Positions 55,506 to 64,000 of a stretch of 64,000 bases of DNA are shown in pieces. This stretch comes from Tardiphaga sp. vice304 (lineage in GTDB: Bacteria; Pseudomonadota; Alphaproteobacteria; Rhizobiales; Xanthobacteraceae): contig NZ_CP041402.1 in NCBI RefSeq assembly GCF_007018905.1, positions 2,716,001 through 2,780,000 of the forward strand. Direction: 5' to 3'. The notes below the pieces were generated by a model that was given only the letters and a program-made list of their open reading frames with translations, did not search any database and was not told where the DNA came from. How positions within the stretch are numbered: the stretch's first letter is position 1; each line of letters opens with the position of its first letter. The translations under genes and the position numbers were made by a program.

Positions 55506-56252
55506 CTAATACGTCGCGCGACCGCCCGAAATATCGAACACCGCGCCGGTCGAGAACGCGCAGTCTTCGGACGCCAGCCAGGCGGCCATCGCGGCGAGTT
55601 CTTCCACCAGCACGAAGCGGCCCTTCGGAATCTTCGACAGCATGAAGTCGATATGCTGCTGCGTCATCTGGTCGAAGATCGCCGTCCGCGCCGCCGCCGG
55701 CGTGATCGCGTTGACTGCGATCTCGTAGCTCGCCAGTTCCTTGCCGAGCGACTTGGTGAGCGCAATCAGCCCGGCCTTCGACGCGGAGTAGTGCGCCGCG
55801 TTCGGGTTGCCTTCCTTGCCGGCAATCGAGGCGATGTTGACGATGCGGCCGTAGTTCTGTTTCACCATCGACGGCACGATCGCCTTGCAGCAGATGAACG
55901 GACCGTCGAGGTTGATGCGCAGCACCTTGCGCCATTCATCCAGGTCGGTTTCCCATACCGTCTTGTTGATCCCGGCGATCCCGGCATTGTTGACGAGGAT
56001 GTCGATCTTTCCCAGCTTGGCCAGCGTGGTGTCGCGCGCGGCCTCGACCGCCGCAAGATCGGATACGTCGACGCCGATAGCGATGACGGCATCGCCGATC
56101 TCCTTCGCGGTTCTTTCCGCATACGCGATGTCGTGGTCCCAGATCGCCACCCTGGCGCCGGAAGCAACGAAGCGCTCGGTGATCGCGCGCCCAAATCCCT
56201 GCGCGCCGCCGGTGACCACGGCGCAGCGTCCGTTCAGATCGATTTTGTTCAT
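55506..56252 (-). CDS. Short-chain dehydrogenase/reductase
   Basis: 248 residues, classical SDR: TGGAQGFGRAITERF for NAD(P), NNAG in ILVNNAGIAGIN, and the YSASKAGLIALTKSL Tyr-Lys pair. The Asp at the end of beta-2 (IWDHD) indicates NAD preference. It belongs with the second SDR and the dehydratase in a sugar oxidation module, where it may act as the sugar or keto-sugar-acid dehydrogenase. Exact substrate unknown. Confidence 0.88.
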   Translation of the reverse strand: MNKIDLNGRCAVVTGGAQGFGRAITERFVASGARVAIWDHDIAYAERTAKEIGDAVIAIGVDVSDLAAVEAARDTTLAKLGKIDILVNNAGIAGINKTVWETDLDEWRKVLRINLDGPFICCKAIVPSMVKQNYGRIVNIASIAGKEGNPNAAHYSASKAGLIALTKSLGKELASYEIAVNAITPAAARTAIFDQMTQQHIDFMLSKIPKGRFVLVEELAAMAAWLASEDCAFSTGAVFDISGGRATY

Positions 56253-56284
56253 GGGAGTGTCCTTGCTCGATACAATCTACGAAA

Positions 56285-56412
56285 TCAAACTGTCATTCCG
56301 GGATGCGGCAGGCGGCGAATCCGGCTGCCGCAGACCCGGAGTTCCGAAATGTTCATCGTCCCATCTCGAGGGTCCGGGTTCGCTCGCGCTGATGCGCTCG
56401 CGCCCCGGAACC
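56285..56412. repeat. Dispersed repeat, variant copy
   Basis: Between the two SDR genes. It begins CTGTCATTCCGGGATGCGGC and ends CGCTCGCGCCCCGGAAC, the ends shared with the copies at 57.2 and 60.4 kb, but lacks the central CCACTCC palindrome. Confidence 0.7.
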
Positions 56413-56419
56413 AAGGAAA

Positions 56420-57151
56420 TTACAACGTCCAGCCGCCGTCGATGACGTGGGCAACGCCAGTGGTGAATGAGCTTTCGTCGCTGGCGAGGTAGACGGCGAG
56501 AGACGCGATCTCCTCCGCCGTGCCGAGCCGGCCCATTGGCTGGCGCGAGACGAACATCTCACGGCCGTTGGGTCCGGCCGCTGCGGCGCGGTCCAGCATC
56601 GACGGCGTTTCGATGGTGCCGGGGCAGATGCAGTTGCAGCGGATGCCTTTGGTGATGAAGTCGGCGGCGACAGCGCGGGTCAGCGCCGCCACTGCGGCTT
56701 TCGTCGCGCCGTAGACGTAGCGGTTCGGCGCCGCCTTGAACACGCCGGCGGCGGAAGCGATGTTGACGATCGAGCCGTGGCCGCGCTCGAGCATTGCCGG
56801 GAGGAAGGCGCCAATTGTGCGGTGCATCGATTTCACATTGATGTCGAACGAGAAGTCCCAGTCGTCGTCGGAGCATTCCAAGACGGTGCCGTGATGCACG
56901 AAGCCGGCGGCGTTGAGCAGGATGTCGACGGGGCCCACGCGCTTGGCCATTGCGGCGACCGCGGTGCTGTCCCGCACGTCGAGCTTGGCGACGTCGATGC
57001 CGTCCTGCTTCAACTCCATCACACCGGCCTCGTTGAGGTCGGTCGCGAACACCTTCGCGCCCTCGCGTGCAAAGGCCAGCGCGCAGGCGCGGCCGATGCC
57101 GGCGGCGCCCGCGGTGATGAAGGCGCGCTTGCCTTTCAGGCGATCGGACAT
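56420..57151 (-). CDS. SDR resembling 2-keto-3-deoxy-L-fuconate dehydrogenase
   Basis: 243 residues. TAGAAGIGRACALAFAREGA, then ATDLNEAG (Asp for NAD), LNAAGFVHHGTV and the YGATKAAVAALTRAV active site. The sequence pattern is that of BDH2/DHRS6-like SDRs, which in bacteria include 2-keto-3-deoxy-L-fuconate 4-dehydrogenase of non-phosphorylating L-fucose/L-rhamnose routes. The adjoining sugar-acid dehydratase fits this. GGGAG precedes the ATG at 57151. Confidence 0.85.
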   Translation of the reverse strand: MSDRLKGKRAFITAGAAGIGRACALAFAREGAKVFATDLNEAGVMELKQDGIDVAKLDVRDSTAVAAMAKRVGPVDILLNAAGFVHHGTVLECSDDDWDFSFDINVKSMHRTIGAFLPAMLERGHGSIVNIASAAGVFKAAPNRYVYGATKAAVAALTRAVAADFITKGIRCNCICPGTIETPSMLDRAAAAGPNGREMFVSRQPMGRLGTAEEIASLAVYLASDESSFTTGVAHVIDGGWTL

Positions 57152-57189
57152 GTGGTTCTCCCTGTCGCTCTTGTTTTTGCAGAAATCAA

Positions 57190-57341
57190 AACTGTCATTC
57201 CGGGGCACGGGCGGCGCGAGCCGACCGTGAACCCGGAATCCCCGGATGTTCAGCGTGCCATGACGAGGTTCCCCGCCACTCCAATTGGAGTGGCTGAGGT
57301 TCGCTCGCGCTGACGCGCTCGCGCCCGGAATGACACCGCGA
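57190..57341. repeat. Dispersed palindromic repeat, copy 2
   Basis: Between the second SDR and the dehydratase. It starts CTGTCATTCCGGGGCACGGG, contains the perfect 20-base palindrome GCCACTCCAATTGGAGTGGC at 57275-57294, and ends GCGCCCGGAATGACACC. Confidence 0.8.
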
Positions 57342-57343
57342 GG

Positions 57344-59152
57344 CTAGTGGTTATGCCTGGCGGTGCCGATCTTGCCGGCAATGTCGTGATAGCGCGTCGC
57401 CAGCTCCAGACAGGCGCCGGTCGCCTGCTGGCCGACGGTCGAGCGATACAGCTCCTGCCACGGCGTCTGGTGCGCCGGATACTTGAATCCGCCGTCGGCC
57501 TTCAGCGCCGCGCGTCGCGATTCCAGCTCCTCGTCGGAGATCAGGATGTTGGCGCTGCCGACATTTAGGTCGATCCGCACCCGGTCGCCGGTGCGCAGGA
57601 TCGCCAGCCCGCCATTGGCGGCGGCTTCCGGCGTGGCGTTCAGGATCGAGGGCGAGCCGGAGGTGCCGGACTGCCGGCCGTCGCCGATGCACGGCAGCGA
57701 GTGGATGCCGCGCTTGATCAGGGCCGCCGGCGGCTGCATGTTGACCACCTCGGCGCCGCCGGGATAGCCGATCGGCCCGGTGCCGCGCACGAACAGGATG
57801 CAGTGCTCGTCGATATCCAGGGACTCGTCGTCGATGCGGTGGTGATAGTCCTCCGGCCCCTCGAACACGATGGCGCGGCCCTCGAAGGCGTTCATGTCGT
57901 CGGGATTCAGAAGATAGCGCTCGCGAAACTCCTTCGAGATCACCGACGTCTTCATGATCGCGGAATCGAACAAATTGCCGCGCAGCACCAGGAAGCCGGC
58001 GTCCGCCACCAGCGGCCGGTCGTAGGACCAGATCACGTCGTCGTCGGGGGCAGGGGCCTTGGCGCAGTTCTCGCCCATGCTGCGGCCGTTCACCGTCAGC
58101 GCGTCCTCGTGAATCTTGTTGTGCTTCATCAGCTCACGGATCACCGAGGGCACGCCGCCGGCGCGGTGATATTCCTCGCCGAGATAGAAGCCGGCCGGCT
58201 GCATGTTGACCAGCAGCGGCACTGCGTGGCCGACGCTTTGCCAGTCGTCGATATCAAGCTCGACGCCGATATGGCGCGCCAGCGCGTTGATATGGATCGG
58301 CGCGTTGGTCGAGCCGCCGATCGCCGAATTGACCACGATGCAGTTCTCGAACGCCTGTCTTGTCAGGATGTCGGACGGCTTGAGGTCTTCCCACACCATC
58401 TCGACAATGCGCTGGCCGGTCTCGTAGGCGATTTGGCCGCGCTCCCGATAGGGCGCCGGGATCGCCGCGCAGCCTGGCAGCGACATGCCCAAGGCTTCCG
58501 CCAGCGAATTCATCGTCGAGGCCGTGCCCATCGTGTTGCAATGGCCGACCGACGGCGCCGAGGAGGCGACCAGCGTCATGAACTCTTCATAGTCGATCTC
58601 GCCGGCGGCAAGCCGTTCGCGGGATTTCCACACCACCGTGCCGGAGCCAGTGCGCTCGCCATCATGCCAGCCGTTCAGCATCGGCCCGCCGGACAGAACG
58701 ATCGCCGGCAGGTTGACCGTCGCGGCGGCCATCAGGCAGGCCGGCGTGGTCTTGTCGCAGCCGGTGGTCAGCACCACGCCGTCCAGGGGATAGCCGAACA
58801 GCACTTCGACGAGGCCGAGATAAGCGAGGTTACGGTCGAGCGCCGCGGTCGGGCGCTTGCCGGTTTCCTGGATCGGGTGCACTGGGAATTCCATCGCCAG
58901 CCCGCCGGCGGCGGTGATGCCTTCGCGGACGCGCTTGGCGAGTTCGAGGTGGTGCCGGTTGCACGGCGACAGGTCGTTGCCGGTCTGCGCAATGCCGATG
59001 ATCGGCTTGCCGGACTGCAGTTCGTGGCGGGTCAGACCGTAGTTGAGGTAGCGCTCCAGATAGAGAGCGGTCATCGCCGGATTGTGCGGATCGTTGAACC
59101 ACTCGCTGGAGCGGAGTTTGCGCCGGACGATGCCGTTGAGGGGCTTGTTCAT
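57344..59152 (-). CDS. Sugar-acid dehydratase, IlvD/Edd family
   Basis: 602 residues. Fe-S cluster Cys positions are in [14 protein letters not shown] and [13 protein letters not shown], plus a Cys in the N-terminal LSPCNRHH; the C-terminal [16 protein letters not shown] is also conserved. N-terminal [20 protein letters not shown] is typical of L-arabonate/D-xylonate-type dehydratases, not of dihydroxy-acid dehydratase IlvD. It would make a 2-keto-3-deoxy sugar acid that the upstream-numbered SDR could oxidise. GGGAG lies before the tandem ATGs at 59155 and 59152. Confidence 0.88.
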   Translation of the reverse strand: MNKPLNGIVRRKLRSSEWFNDPHNPAMTALYLERYLNYGLTRHELQSGKPIIGIAQTGNDLSPCNRHHLELAKRVREGITAAGGLAMEFPVHPIQETGKRPTAALDRNLAYLGLVEVLFGYPLDGVVLTTGCDKTTPACLMAAATVNLPAIVLSGGPMLNGWHDGERTGSGTVVWKSRERLAAGEIDYEEFMTLVASSAPSVGHCNTMGTASTMNSLAEALGMSLPGCAAIPAPYRERGQIAYETGQRIVEMVWEDLKPSDILTRQAFENCIVVNSAIGGSTNAPIHINALARHIGVELDIDDWQSVGHAVPLLVNMQPAGFYLGEEYHRAGGVPSVIRELMKHNKIHEDALTVNGRSMGENCAKAPAPDDDVIWSYDRPLVADAGFLVLRGNLFDSAIMKTSVISKEFRERYLLNPDDMNAFEGRAIVFEGPEDYHHRIDDESLDIDEHCILFVRGTGPIGYPGGAEVVNMQPPAALIKRGIHSLPCIGDGRQSGTSGSPSILNATPEAAANGGLAILRTGDRVRIDLNVGSANILISDEELESRRAALKADGGFKYPAHQTPWQELYRSTVGQQATGACLELATRYHDIAGKIGTARHNH

Positions 59153-59166
59153 CATTTCTCCCGCAG

Positions 59167-59185
59167 CGCACACTTGGTGTGTGCG
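59167..59185. promoter_or_regulatory. Inverted repeat between dehydratase and ABC importer genes
   Basis: CGCACAC-TTGGT-GTGTGCG, seven-base arms with a five-base spacer, 12 bases ahead of the dehydratase start in the divergent promoter region. Candidate operator for a sugar-responsive repressor. No regulator gene is next to it. Confidence 0.45.
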
Positions 59186-59362
59186 TCAGATTCTTTTGAT
59201 GGGCGGCGAATGGTGGCATGTCAACGCCGGCTTCGCAACGCTCCGCGCGCGGTGCGCCCTACGACTATCATCCAACGACAAGCCGAAAAATTTCTGCTAA
59301 GACGTTCGCGAACTGGCGCCCCGGCACACCGGAGGACGTCCGACTTTTGGGAGGGGAATGGC

Positions 59363-60427
59363 ATGGCGTCTGTTCAGATCCATGACGTGCGTAAATCTTT
59401 TGGCGGTTTTGAAGTACTCCACGGCGTATCGGTCCCGATCGAGGATGGCGCCTTCGTTGTCCTGGTCGGCCCCTCCGGCTGCGGCAAGTCCACGCTCCTG
59501 CGCATGCTCGCCGGCCTCGAAAAAATCACCTCCGGGACTATCTCGATCGGCGACCGCATCGTCAACGACGTGCAGCCGAAAGAGCGCGACATCGCGATGG
59601 TGTTCCAGAACTACGCTCTTTATCCCCACATGACCGTTGCCGATAATATGGGCTTCTCGCTGAAGCTGCGCGGCGCCGACAAGGATGAGATCAACACCAA
59701 GGTCAACCGCGCCGCGGACATTCTCGATCTTCGCCGGCTGCTCGACCGCTATCCGCGCCAGCTCTCCGGCGGCCAGCGCCAGCGCGTCGCGATGGGCCGC
59801 GCCATCGTCCGCGACCCGCAGGTGTTTTTGTTCGACGAGCCGCTGTCGAATCTCGATGCCAAGCTGCGCGTCGCGATGCGCGCCGAGATCAAGGAACTGC
59901 ACCAGCGGCTCAAGACCACCACGGTCTACGTCACCCACGACCAGATCGAGGCCATGACCATGGCCGACATGATCGTGGTGATGCAGGACGGCATCGTCGA
60001 GCAGATGGGCGCGCCGCTCGAACTCTACGATCACCCCGACAACAAGTTCGTCGCCGGCTTCATCGGCTCGCCGGCGATGAACTTTCTCGAAGGCACGCTG
60101 AAGGTCAATGGCGGCCAGCCCTGGGTCGAGACCGCCAGCGGCGCGCGGCTGCCGGTCGCCGAGGCGCCGGCGGCGGCCAACGGCAAGGCCGTGACCTACG
60201 GCATTCGTCCCGAACACCTCGAATTTGCCGATGACGGCATCGAGGCGGAGATCATCGTGGTCGAGCCGACCGGCTCGGAAACCCAGGTCGTGGCGCGCAT
60301 CGGTACCCAGGACATCATCGCGATCTTCCGCGACCGCCGCCGCGTCGAGCCCGGCGACAAGGTGCACCTGCGCCCGCGCGCGGCCTCGGCCCATCTGTTC
60401 GACAAGGATACCGGGAAGAGGATCTAG
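59363..60427 (+). CDS. Sugar ABC importer ATPase (MalK/UgpC type)
   Basis: 354 residues. Walker [10 protein letters not shown] (36-44), signature [14 protein letters not shown], Walker [14 protein letters not shown] and switch His in [15 protein letters not shown], then a C-terminal TOBE/regulatory domain (GIRPEHLEF...[12 protein letters not shown]) as in MalK/UgpC. GGAGGG precedes the ATG. First gene of the importer. Confidence 0.94.
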   Translation: MASVQIHDVRKSFGGFEVLHGVSVPIEDGAFVVLVGPSGCGKSTLLRMLAGLEKITSGTISIGDRIVNDVQPKERDIAMVFQNYALYPHMTVADNMGFSLKLRGADKDEINTKVNRAADILDLRRLLDRYPRQLSGGQRQRVAMGRAIVRDPQVFLFDEPLSNLDAKLRVAMRAEIKELHQRLKTTTVYVTHDQIEAMTMADMIVVMQDGIVEQMGAPLELYDHPDNKFVAGFIGSPAMNFLEGTLKVNGGQPWVETASGARLPVAEAPAAANGKAVTYGIRPEHLEFADDGIEAEIIVVEPTGSETQVVARIGTQDIIAIFRDRRRVEPGDKVHLRPRAASAHLFDKDTGKRI

Positions 60428-60429
60428 GC

Positions 60430-60585
60430 ATGTCATTCCGGTCTGCAGCAGACGGCGAAGCTGGCTGATGCAGACCTCAGCCACTCCAATTGGAGTGGCG
60501 GGGAATCCCGAGATGTTTTGCGCTGAACATTTCGAGATTCCGGGCTCGCTCGCAGCAAGCTGCTCGCGCCCCGGAATGACAAATT
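60430..60585. repeat. Dispersed palindromic repeat, copy 3
   Basis: Between the ATPase and binding-protein genes. It contains GCCACTCCAATTGGAGTGGC at 60480-60499, then GCTCGCGCCCCGGAATGAC at the end. Similar arms elsewhere, see 57.19 kb. Confidence 0.8.
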
Positions 60586-60637
60586 CGTTCAAAACATTGG
60601 TCGATCAACGAACCAATAAACAGGGAGAAGATGAAAG

Positions 60638-61963
60638 ATGACTGGATTCACACCGGATCGCCGATCTCTGCTCAAGGGCGGCGCGATCACGCTGGCCGCC
60701 GCGGCGACCATGTCGGCCGACCAGTTGCTCGGCCATGCCAAGGCCTGGGCTCAGGCCTCGCCGTGGAAGCCGGAAGCGGGCGCCAAGATCAACCTGCTGC
60801 GCTGGAAGCGCTTCGTCGAGGCCGAAGACGTGGCCTTCATGAAGATCGTCGACGCCTTCCAGAAGGCGACCGGCGTCACCATCAACGTCTCTAACGAATC
60901 CTATGACGACATCCAGCCCAAGGCGTCGGTTGCCGCCAATACCGGGCAGGGGCTCGACATGGTGTGGGGGCTGTATTCGCTGCCCTTCCTGTTTCCCTCC
61001 AAGTGCATGGACGTCACCGACGTCGCCGACTATCTCGGCAAGAAGAACGGCGGCTGGGCGGAATCCGGCAAGCAGTACGGCATGTATAACGGCAAGTGGA
61101 TCGGCGTGCCTGTCGCCGCCACCGGCGGCCTTGTCAACTACCGCGTCGCTGCCGCCGAAAAGGCCGGCCACAAGACCTTCCCGGAAGACCTCGGCGGCTT
61201 CCAGGACCTGTTCAAGGGCATGAACAAGAACGGCACGCCCGGCGGCATGGCGCTCGGCCACGCTTCGGGCGACGCCAATGGCTGGGTTCACTGGGCGCTG
61301 TGGGCGCATGGCGGCAAGCTGATTGACAAGGACAACAAGGTCACGATCAACTCGCCGGAGACCGCCAAGTCGCTGGAATACGTCAAGTCGTTGTACGACA
61401 ATTTCATTCCCGGGACCGCGTCGTGGAACGACTCGTCGAACAACAAGGCTTTCCTTGCGGGTCAGCTACACCTCACCACCAACGGTATCTCGGTCTACGT
61501 CACCGCGAAGAAGGAAGCCCCGGCGATTGCCGAGGACATGAACCACGCCCATCTGCCGAAGGGCCTGGACGGCAAGCGCCGCGAATTGCATCTCGGCTTC
61601 CCGATCCTCATCTTCTCCTTCACCAAGTTCCCGCAGGCCTGCAAGGCATTCACCGCCTTCATGATGGAGCCGGAGCAGTTCAACCCATGGGTCGAGGCCG
61701 CGCAGGGCTATCTGTCGCCGTTCCAGCTCGCCTACGAGAAGAACCCGATCTGGACCGCGGACCCGAAGAACACGCCGTACCGCGACGTCGCCACCTCGGC
61801 GTCGACCCCGGCCGGCGAGGCCCAGATGAGCGAGAACGCGGCGGCGGCGATCGCCGACTTCGTGGTGGTCGACATGTACGCCAACTACTGCACCGGCCGC
61901 GAGGACGTGAAGACTGCGATGGGTTCGGCGGAACGCGCGGCGAAGCGTATCTTCCGCGCGTGA
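60638..61963 (+). CDS. Sugar ABC solute-binding protein, Tat-exported
   Basis: 441 residues, family 1 binding protein. The N-terminus TPDRRSLLKGGAITLAAAAT is a twin-arginine signal (R8-R9), unlike the Sec signals of other binding proteins here. The mature part has INLLRWKRFVEAEDVAFMKI and the sugar-site loops. The ATG at 60638 is ten bases from AGGGAG; an out-of-frame ATG at 60631 is closer. Its ligand is probably the sugar handled by the dehydratase/SDR module. Confidence 0.9.
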   Translation: MTGFTPDRRSLLKGGAITLAAAATMSADQLLGHAKAWAQASPWKPEAGAKINLLRWKRFVEAEDVAFMKIVDAFQKATGVTINVSNESYDDIQPKASVAANTGQGLDMVWGLYSLPFLFPSKCMDVTDVADYLGKKNGGWAESGKQYGMYNGKWIGVPVAATGGLVNYRVAAAEKAGHKTFPEDLGGFQDLFKGMNKNGTPGGMALGHASGDANGWVHWALWAHGGKLIDKDNKVTINSPETAKSLEYVKSLYDNFIPGTASWNDSSNNKAFLAGQLHLTTNGISVYVTAKKEAPAIAEDMNHAHLPKGLDGKRRELHLGFPILIFSFTKFPQACKAFTAFMMEPEQFNPWVEAAQGYLSPFQLAYEKNPIWTADPKNTPYRDVATSASTPAGEAQMSENAAAAIADFVVVDMYANYCTGREDVKTAMGSAERAAKRIFRA

Positions 61964-62024
61964 TGGGATGACCTGACGAAACGGCCGTCGCTGATTGATG
62001 TAATCCGCGCCGGCCTCTCCACCT

Positions 62025-62066
62025 GTCGTCCCGGCAAGCGAGCCTGCGAGCGCAAGCCGGGACGAC
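62025..62066. repeat. Hairpin between binding-protein and permease genes
   Basis: Perfect 11-base arms GTCGTCCCGGC / GCCGGGACGAC separated by 20 bases. It may cause differential expression, keeping the binding-protein mRNA more abundant than the permease part. Confidence 0.65.
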
Positions 62067-62097
62067 ATGGATTACGACCAACCGGAGCTACCATGGA

Positions 62098-63057
62098 ATG
62101 ACGACCCTTCAGACATCGCTCCCCACGCCCACTCGCCATGTCGGAAAATCCTCAGCCTGGGACCGGCTGCGCACCAACCGCAACTGGCTGGCGCTGTGGT
62201 TCATGCTGCCGGCGGCCGCGTTCCTGATCCTGTTCCTGGCCTATCCGCTGTTTCTCGGCGTCTGGATGAGCTTCACCGACGACCGCATCGGCCGCGCCGG
62301 CGTGTTCGTTGGACTTGAAAACTACGAATGGCTGAAGGACGATTCGATCTTCTGGCTGTCGGTGTTCAATACGCTGCTCTATACGATCGTCGCTTCCGCC
62401 ATCAAATTCGTCGTCGGCCTTTATCTGGCGCTGCTGCTTAACCGCCACATGCCGTTCAAGGCGCTGATCCGCGCCGCCGTGCTGATCCCGTTCATCGTGC
62501 CGACCGTGCTGTCGGCGATCGCGTTCTGGTGGATCTACGACTCGCAGTTCTCGATCATCTCCTGGTCGCTGATCAAGATGGGATTGATCGACCACAACAT
62601 CAATTTTCTCGGCGACGGCAACATGGCGCGGGCCAGCGTGATCTTCGCCAATATCTGGCGCGGCGTACCGTTCGTCGCGATCACCCTGCTGGCAGGCCTG
62701 CAGACCGTGTCGCCGTCGCTGTACGAGGCCGCGACGCTTGACGGTGCCACAAGCTGGCAGCGCTTCCGCTTCATCACCTATCCCTTGCTGACGCCGATCA
62801 TCGCGGTCGTCATGACCTTCTCGGTGCTGTTCACCTTCACCGACTTCCAGCTGATCTGGGCGCTGACGCGCGGCGGTCCGGTCAACGCGACCCATCTGAT
62901 GGCGACGCTGAGCTACCAGCGCGGCATTCTGTCTGGCCGGTTAGGCGAGGGCGCGGCGATCGCCACCGCGATGATCCCGTTCCTGATGGCGGCGATCGCG
63001 ATTTCCTGGTTCGGCATGCAACGCCGCAAATGGCAGCAAGGCACTGACAATGACTGA
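62098..63057 (+). CDS. Sugar ABC permease (MalF/UgpA type)
   Basis: 319 residues, six membrane segments, with the EAA motif YEAATLDGATSWQRFRFITYP in the cytoplasmic loop. A basic soluble N-terminus (about 30 residues) precedes the first helix. Overlaps the next gene by eight bases. Confidence 0.93.
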   Translation: MTTLQTSLPTPTRHVGKSSAWDRLRTNRNWLALWFMLPAAAFLILFLAYPLFLGVWMSFTDDRIGRAGVFVGLENYEWLKDDSIFWLSVFNTLLYTIVASAIKFVVGLYLALLLNRHMPFKALIRAAVLIPFIVPTVLSAIAFWWIYDSQFSIISWSLIKMGLIDHNINFLGDGNMARASVIFANIWRGVPFVAITLLAGLQTVSPSLYEAATLDGATSWQRFRFITYPLLTPIIAVVMTFSVLFTFTDFQLIWALTRGGPVNATHLMATLSYQRGILSGRLGEGAAIATAMIPFLMAAIAISWFGMQRRKWQQGTDND

Positions 63058-63964
63058 CGTTCCCGCTAACACCCGCGTCGCCGCTGCCACCGTCGAGCAG
63101 GACGACAACAGCGAGGGCATGACCTATCTGGAGTCGCTGCCGAGCCGGATCGTCACGCTCTACATCCCGCTGTTCATCATCGTGGTGATCCTGCTTTTTC
63201 CGTTCTACTGGATGGCACTGACCTCGATCAAACCGGACGAACAACTGATCGACATGGAGCGGTTCAATCCGTTCTGGGTGGTCAAGCCGACGCTGAAGCA
63301 CATCAACAAGCTGTTGTTCGAGACCAACTATCCGCGCTGGCTGTGGAACACGATGTATGTTGCAGCCGCGGCCACGACGCTGTCGATCATTGCCTCGGTG
63401 CTCGCCGCCTACGCCATCGTGCGGCTGCGCTTCCGCGGCGCGGAAGTGGTGGGTGCGACGATCTTCATGGCCTATCTGGTGCCGCCGTCGATCCTGTTCA
63501 TCCCGTTGGCGACGGTAATTCAGGCCTATGGGCTGTTCGACTCGCCGCTGTCGCTGATCCTGATCTATCCGACGCTGCTGATCCCGTTCTCGACCTGGCT
63601 GTTGATGGGCTATTTCAAGACCATTCCGTTCGAGCTGGAAGAGTGCGCCCTGATCGACGGCGCGTCGCGCTGGCAGATCCTGGTCAAGATCATCGTGCCG
63701 CTCGCGGTGCCCGGCCTGATCTCGGCCTTCATCTTTTCTTTCACGCTGTGCTGGAACGAGTTCATCTACGCGCTGACGTTTTTGCAGTCGACCCAGAACA
63801 AGACCGTGCCGGTGGCGATCGTCAATGAATTCGTCGACGGCGACATTTACAAATGGGGCTCGCTGATGGCCGGCGCGCTGGTCGGGTCATTGCCGCTGGT
63901 GATTCTGTACGCGTTCTTCGTCGAGCATTACGTGTCGGCGATGACGGGGGCGGTGAAGGAATAA
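63050..63964 (+). CDS. Sugar ABC permease (MalG/UgpE type)
   Basis: 304 residues, six membrane segments; EAA motif LEECALIDGASRWQILVKII. The start lies inside the end of the upstream permease gene, indicating translational coupling. The window ends 36 bases after its stop, within the start of another repeat-like sequence (GTTCCGGGGCGCGGGCG). Confidence 0.93.
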   Translation: MTDVPANTRVAAATVEQDDNSEGMTYLESLPSRIVTLYIPLFIIVVILLFPFYWMALTSIKPDEQLIDMERFNPFWVVKPTLKHINKLLFETNYPRWLWNTMYVAAAATTLSIIASVLAAYAIVRLRFRGAEVVGATIFMAYLVPPSILFIPLATVIQAYGLFDSPLSLILIYPTLLIPFSTWLLMGYFKTIPFELEECALIDGASRWQILVKIIVPLAVPGLISAFIFSFTLCWNEFIYALTFLQSTQNKTVPVAIVNEFVDGDIYKWGSLMAGALVGSLPLVILYAFFVEHYVSAMTGAVKE

Positions 63965-64000
63965 TACGACAACGTCGTTCCGGGGCGCGGGCGCACCAGC

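Noticed and set aside
57701..59362. In-frame upstream extension of the ABC ATPase gene (about 550 codons)
   Set aside because: It runs antisense through the dehydratase gene; the ATPase domain begins right at the ATG at 59363, which has its own ribosome site.

Overview
The window reads as chromosome of a GC-rich alphaproteobacterium in the Bradyrhizobium/Rhodopseudomonas group (Nitrobacteraceae). Reasons: the complete acpXL-fabZ-fabF2-fabF1-adh-lpxXL set for very-long-chain lipid A fatty acids, an iron-control-element-like palindrome at the start of exbB, DUF2865, class II DAHP synthase, paired kup genes, and dispersed palindromic repeats typical of these genomes. This placement is inference from gene content; no search was run.

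Layout. 1-5.1 kb: heavy-metal RND efflux (cusA-like gene cut by the left edge, cusB-like adaptor), a small secreted protein and a Crp/Fnr regulator. 5.6-10.2 kb: alpha/beta hydrolase, DAHP synthase, diacylglycerol kinase, NAD synthetase. 10.3-12.2 kb: a small accessory islet of less GC-rich DNA with a SEC-C protein, a frameshifted gene and a VapBC toxin-antitoxin pair. 12.2-22 kb: DUF2865 protein, cysS, GNAT, LOG, Atm1-like exporter, then a DUF559 nuclease gene enclosed by long inverted repeats, followed by psd-pssA and an RraA-like gene. 22-28 kb: motAB and two tandem kup genes. 28-30.6 kb: rhodanese, aminotransferase, polyamine-binding protein. 30.6-36 kb (minus): the lipid A very-long-chain fatty acid operon. 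36-40.2 kb: ParB-like, MgtC, AhpD-like and HerA-like genes. 40.5-48 kb: a co-directional catabolic cluster (LysR, ring-opening amidohydrolase, solute-binding protein, LigI, GalB, LigK, a Pht5-like protein, a type I extradiol dioxygenase). 48.2-52.9 kb: tRNA-Gln, nhaA, cheR, a PilZ-like protein, a response regulator, a spermidine-synthase-like protein. 53.1-55.4 kb: exbB-exbD-tonB. 55.5-64 kb: a sugar or sugar-acid module with two SDRs and an IlvD/Edd dehydratase, divergent from a four-gene ABC importer.

How genes work together. The 43.8-48.1 kb genes fit a route ending in 4-oxalomesaconate, then 4-carboxy-4-hydroxy-2-oxoadipate, then pyruvate plus oxaloacetate; the ring-cleaving enzyme is, unusually, of the type I (VOC) family. 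In the lipid A operon one of the two ketosynthases has lost its active-site Cys and resembles a chain-length-factor partner. The DUF559 gene sits between inverted copies of a repeat that also occurs as a cargo-less inverted pair 36 kb away, which makes it the best candidate here for an undescribed mobile or repeat-associated system.
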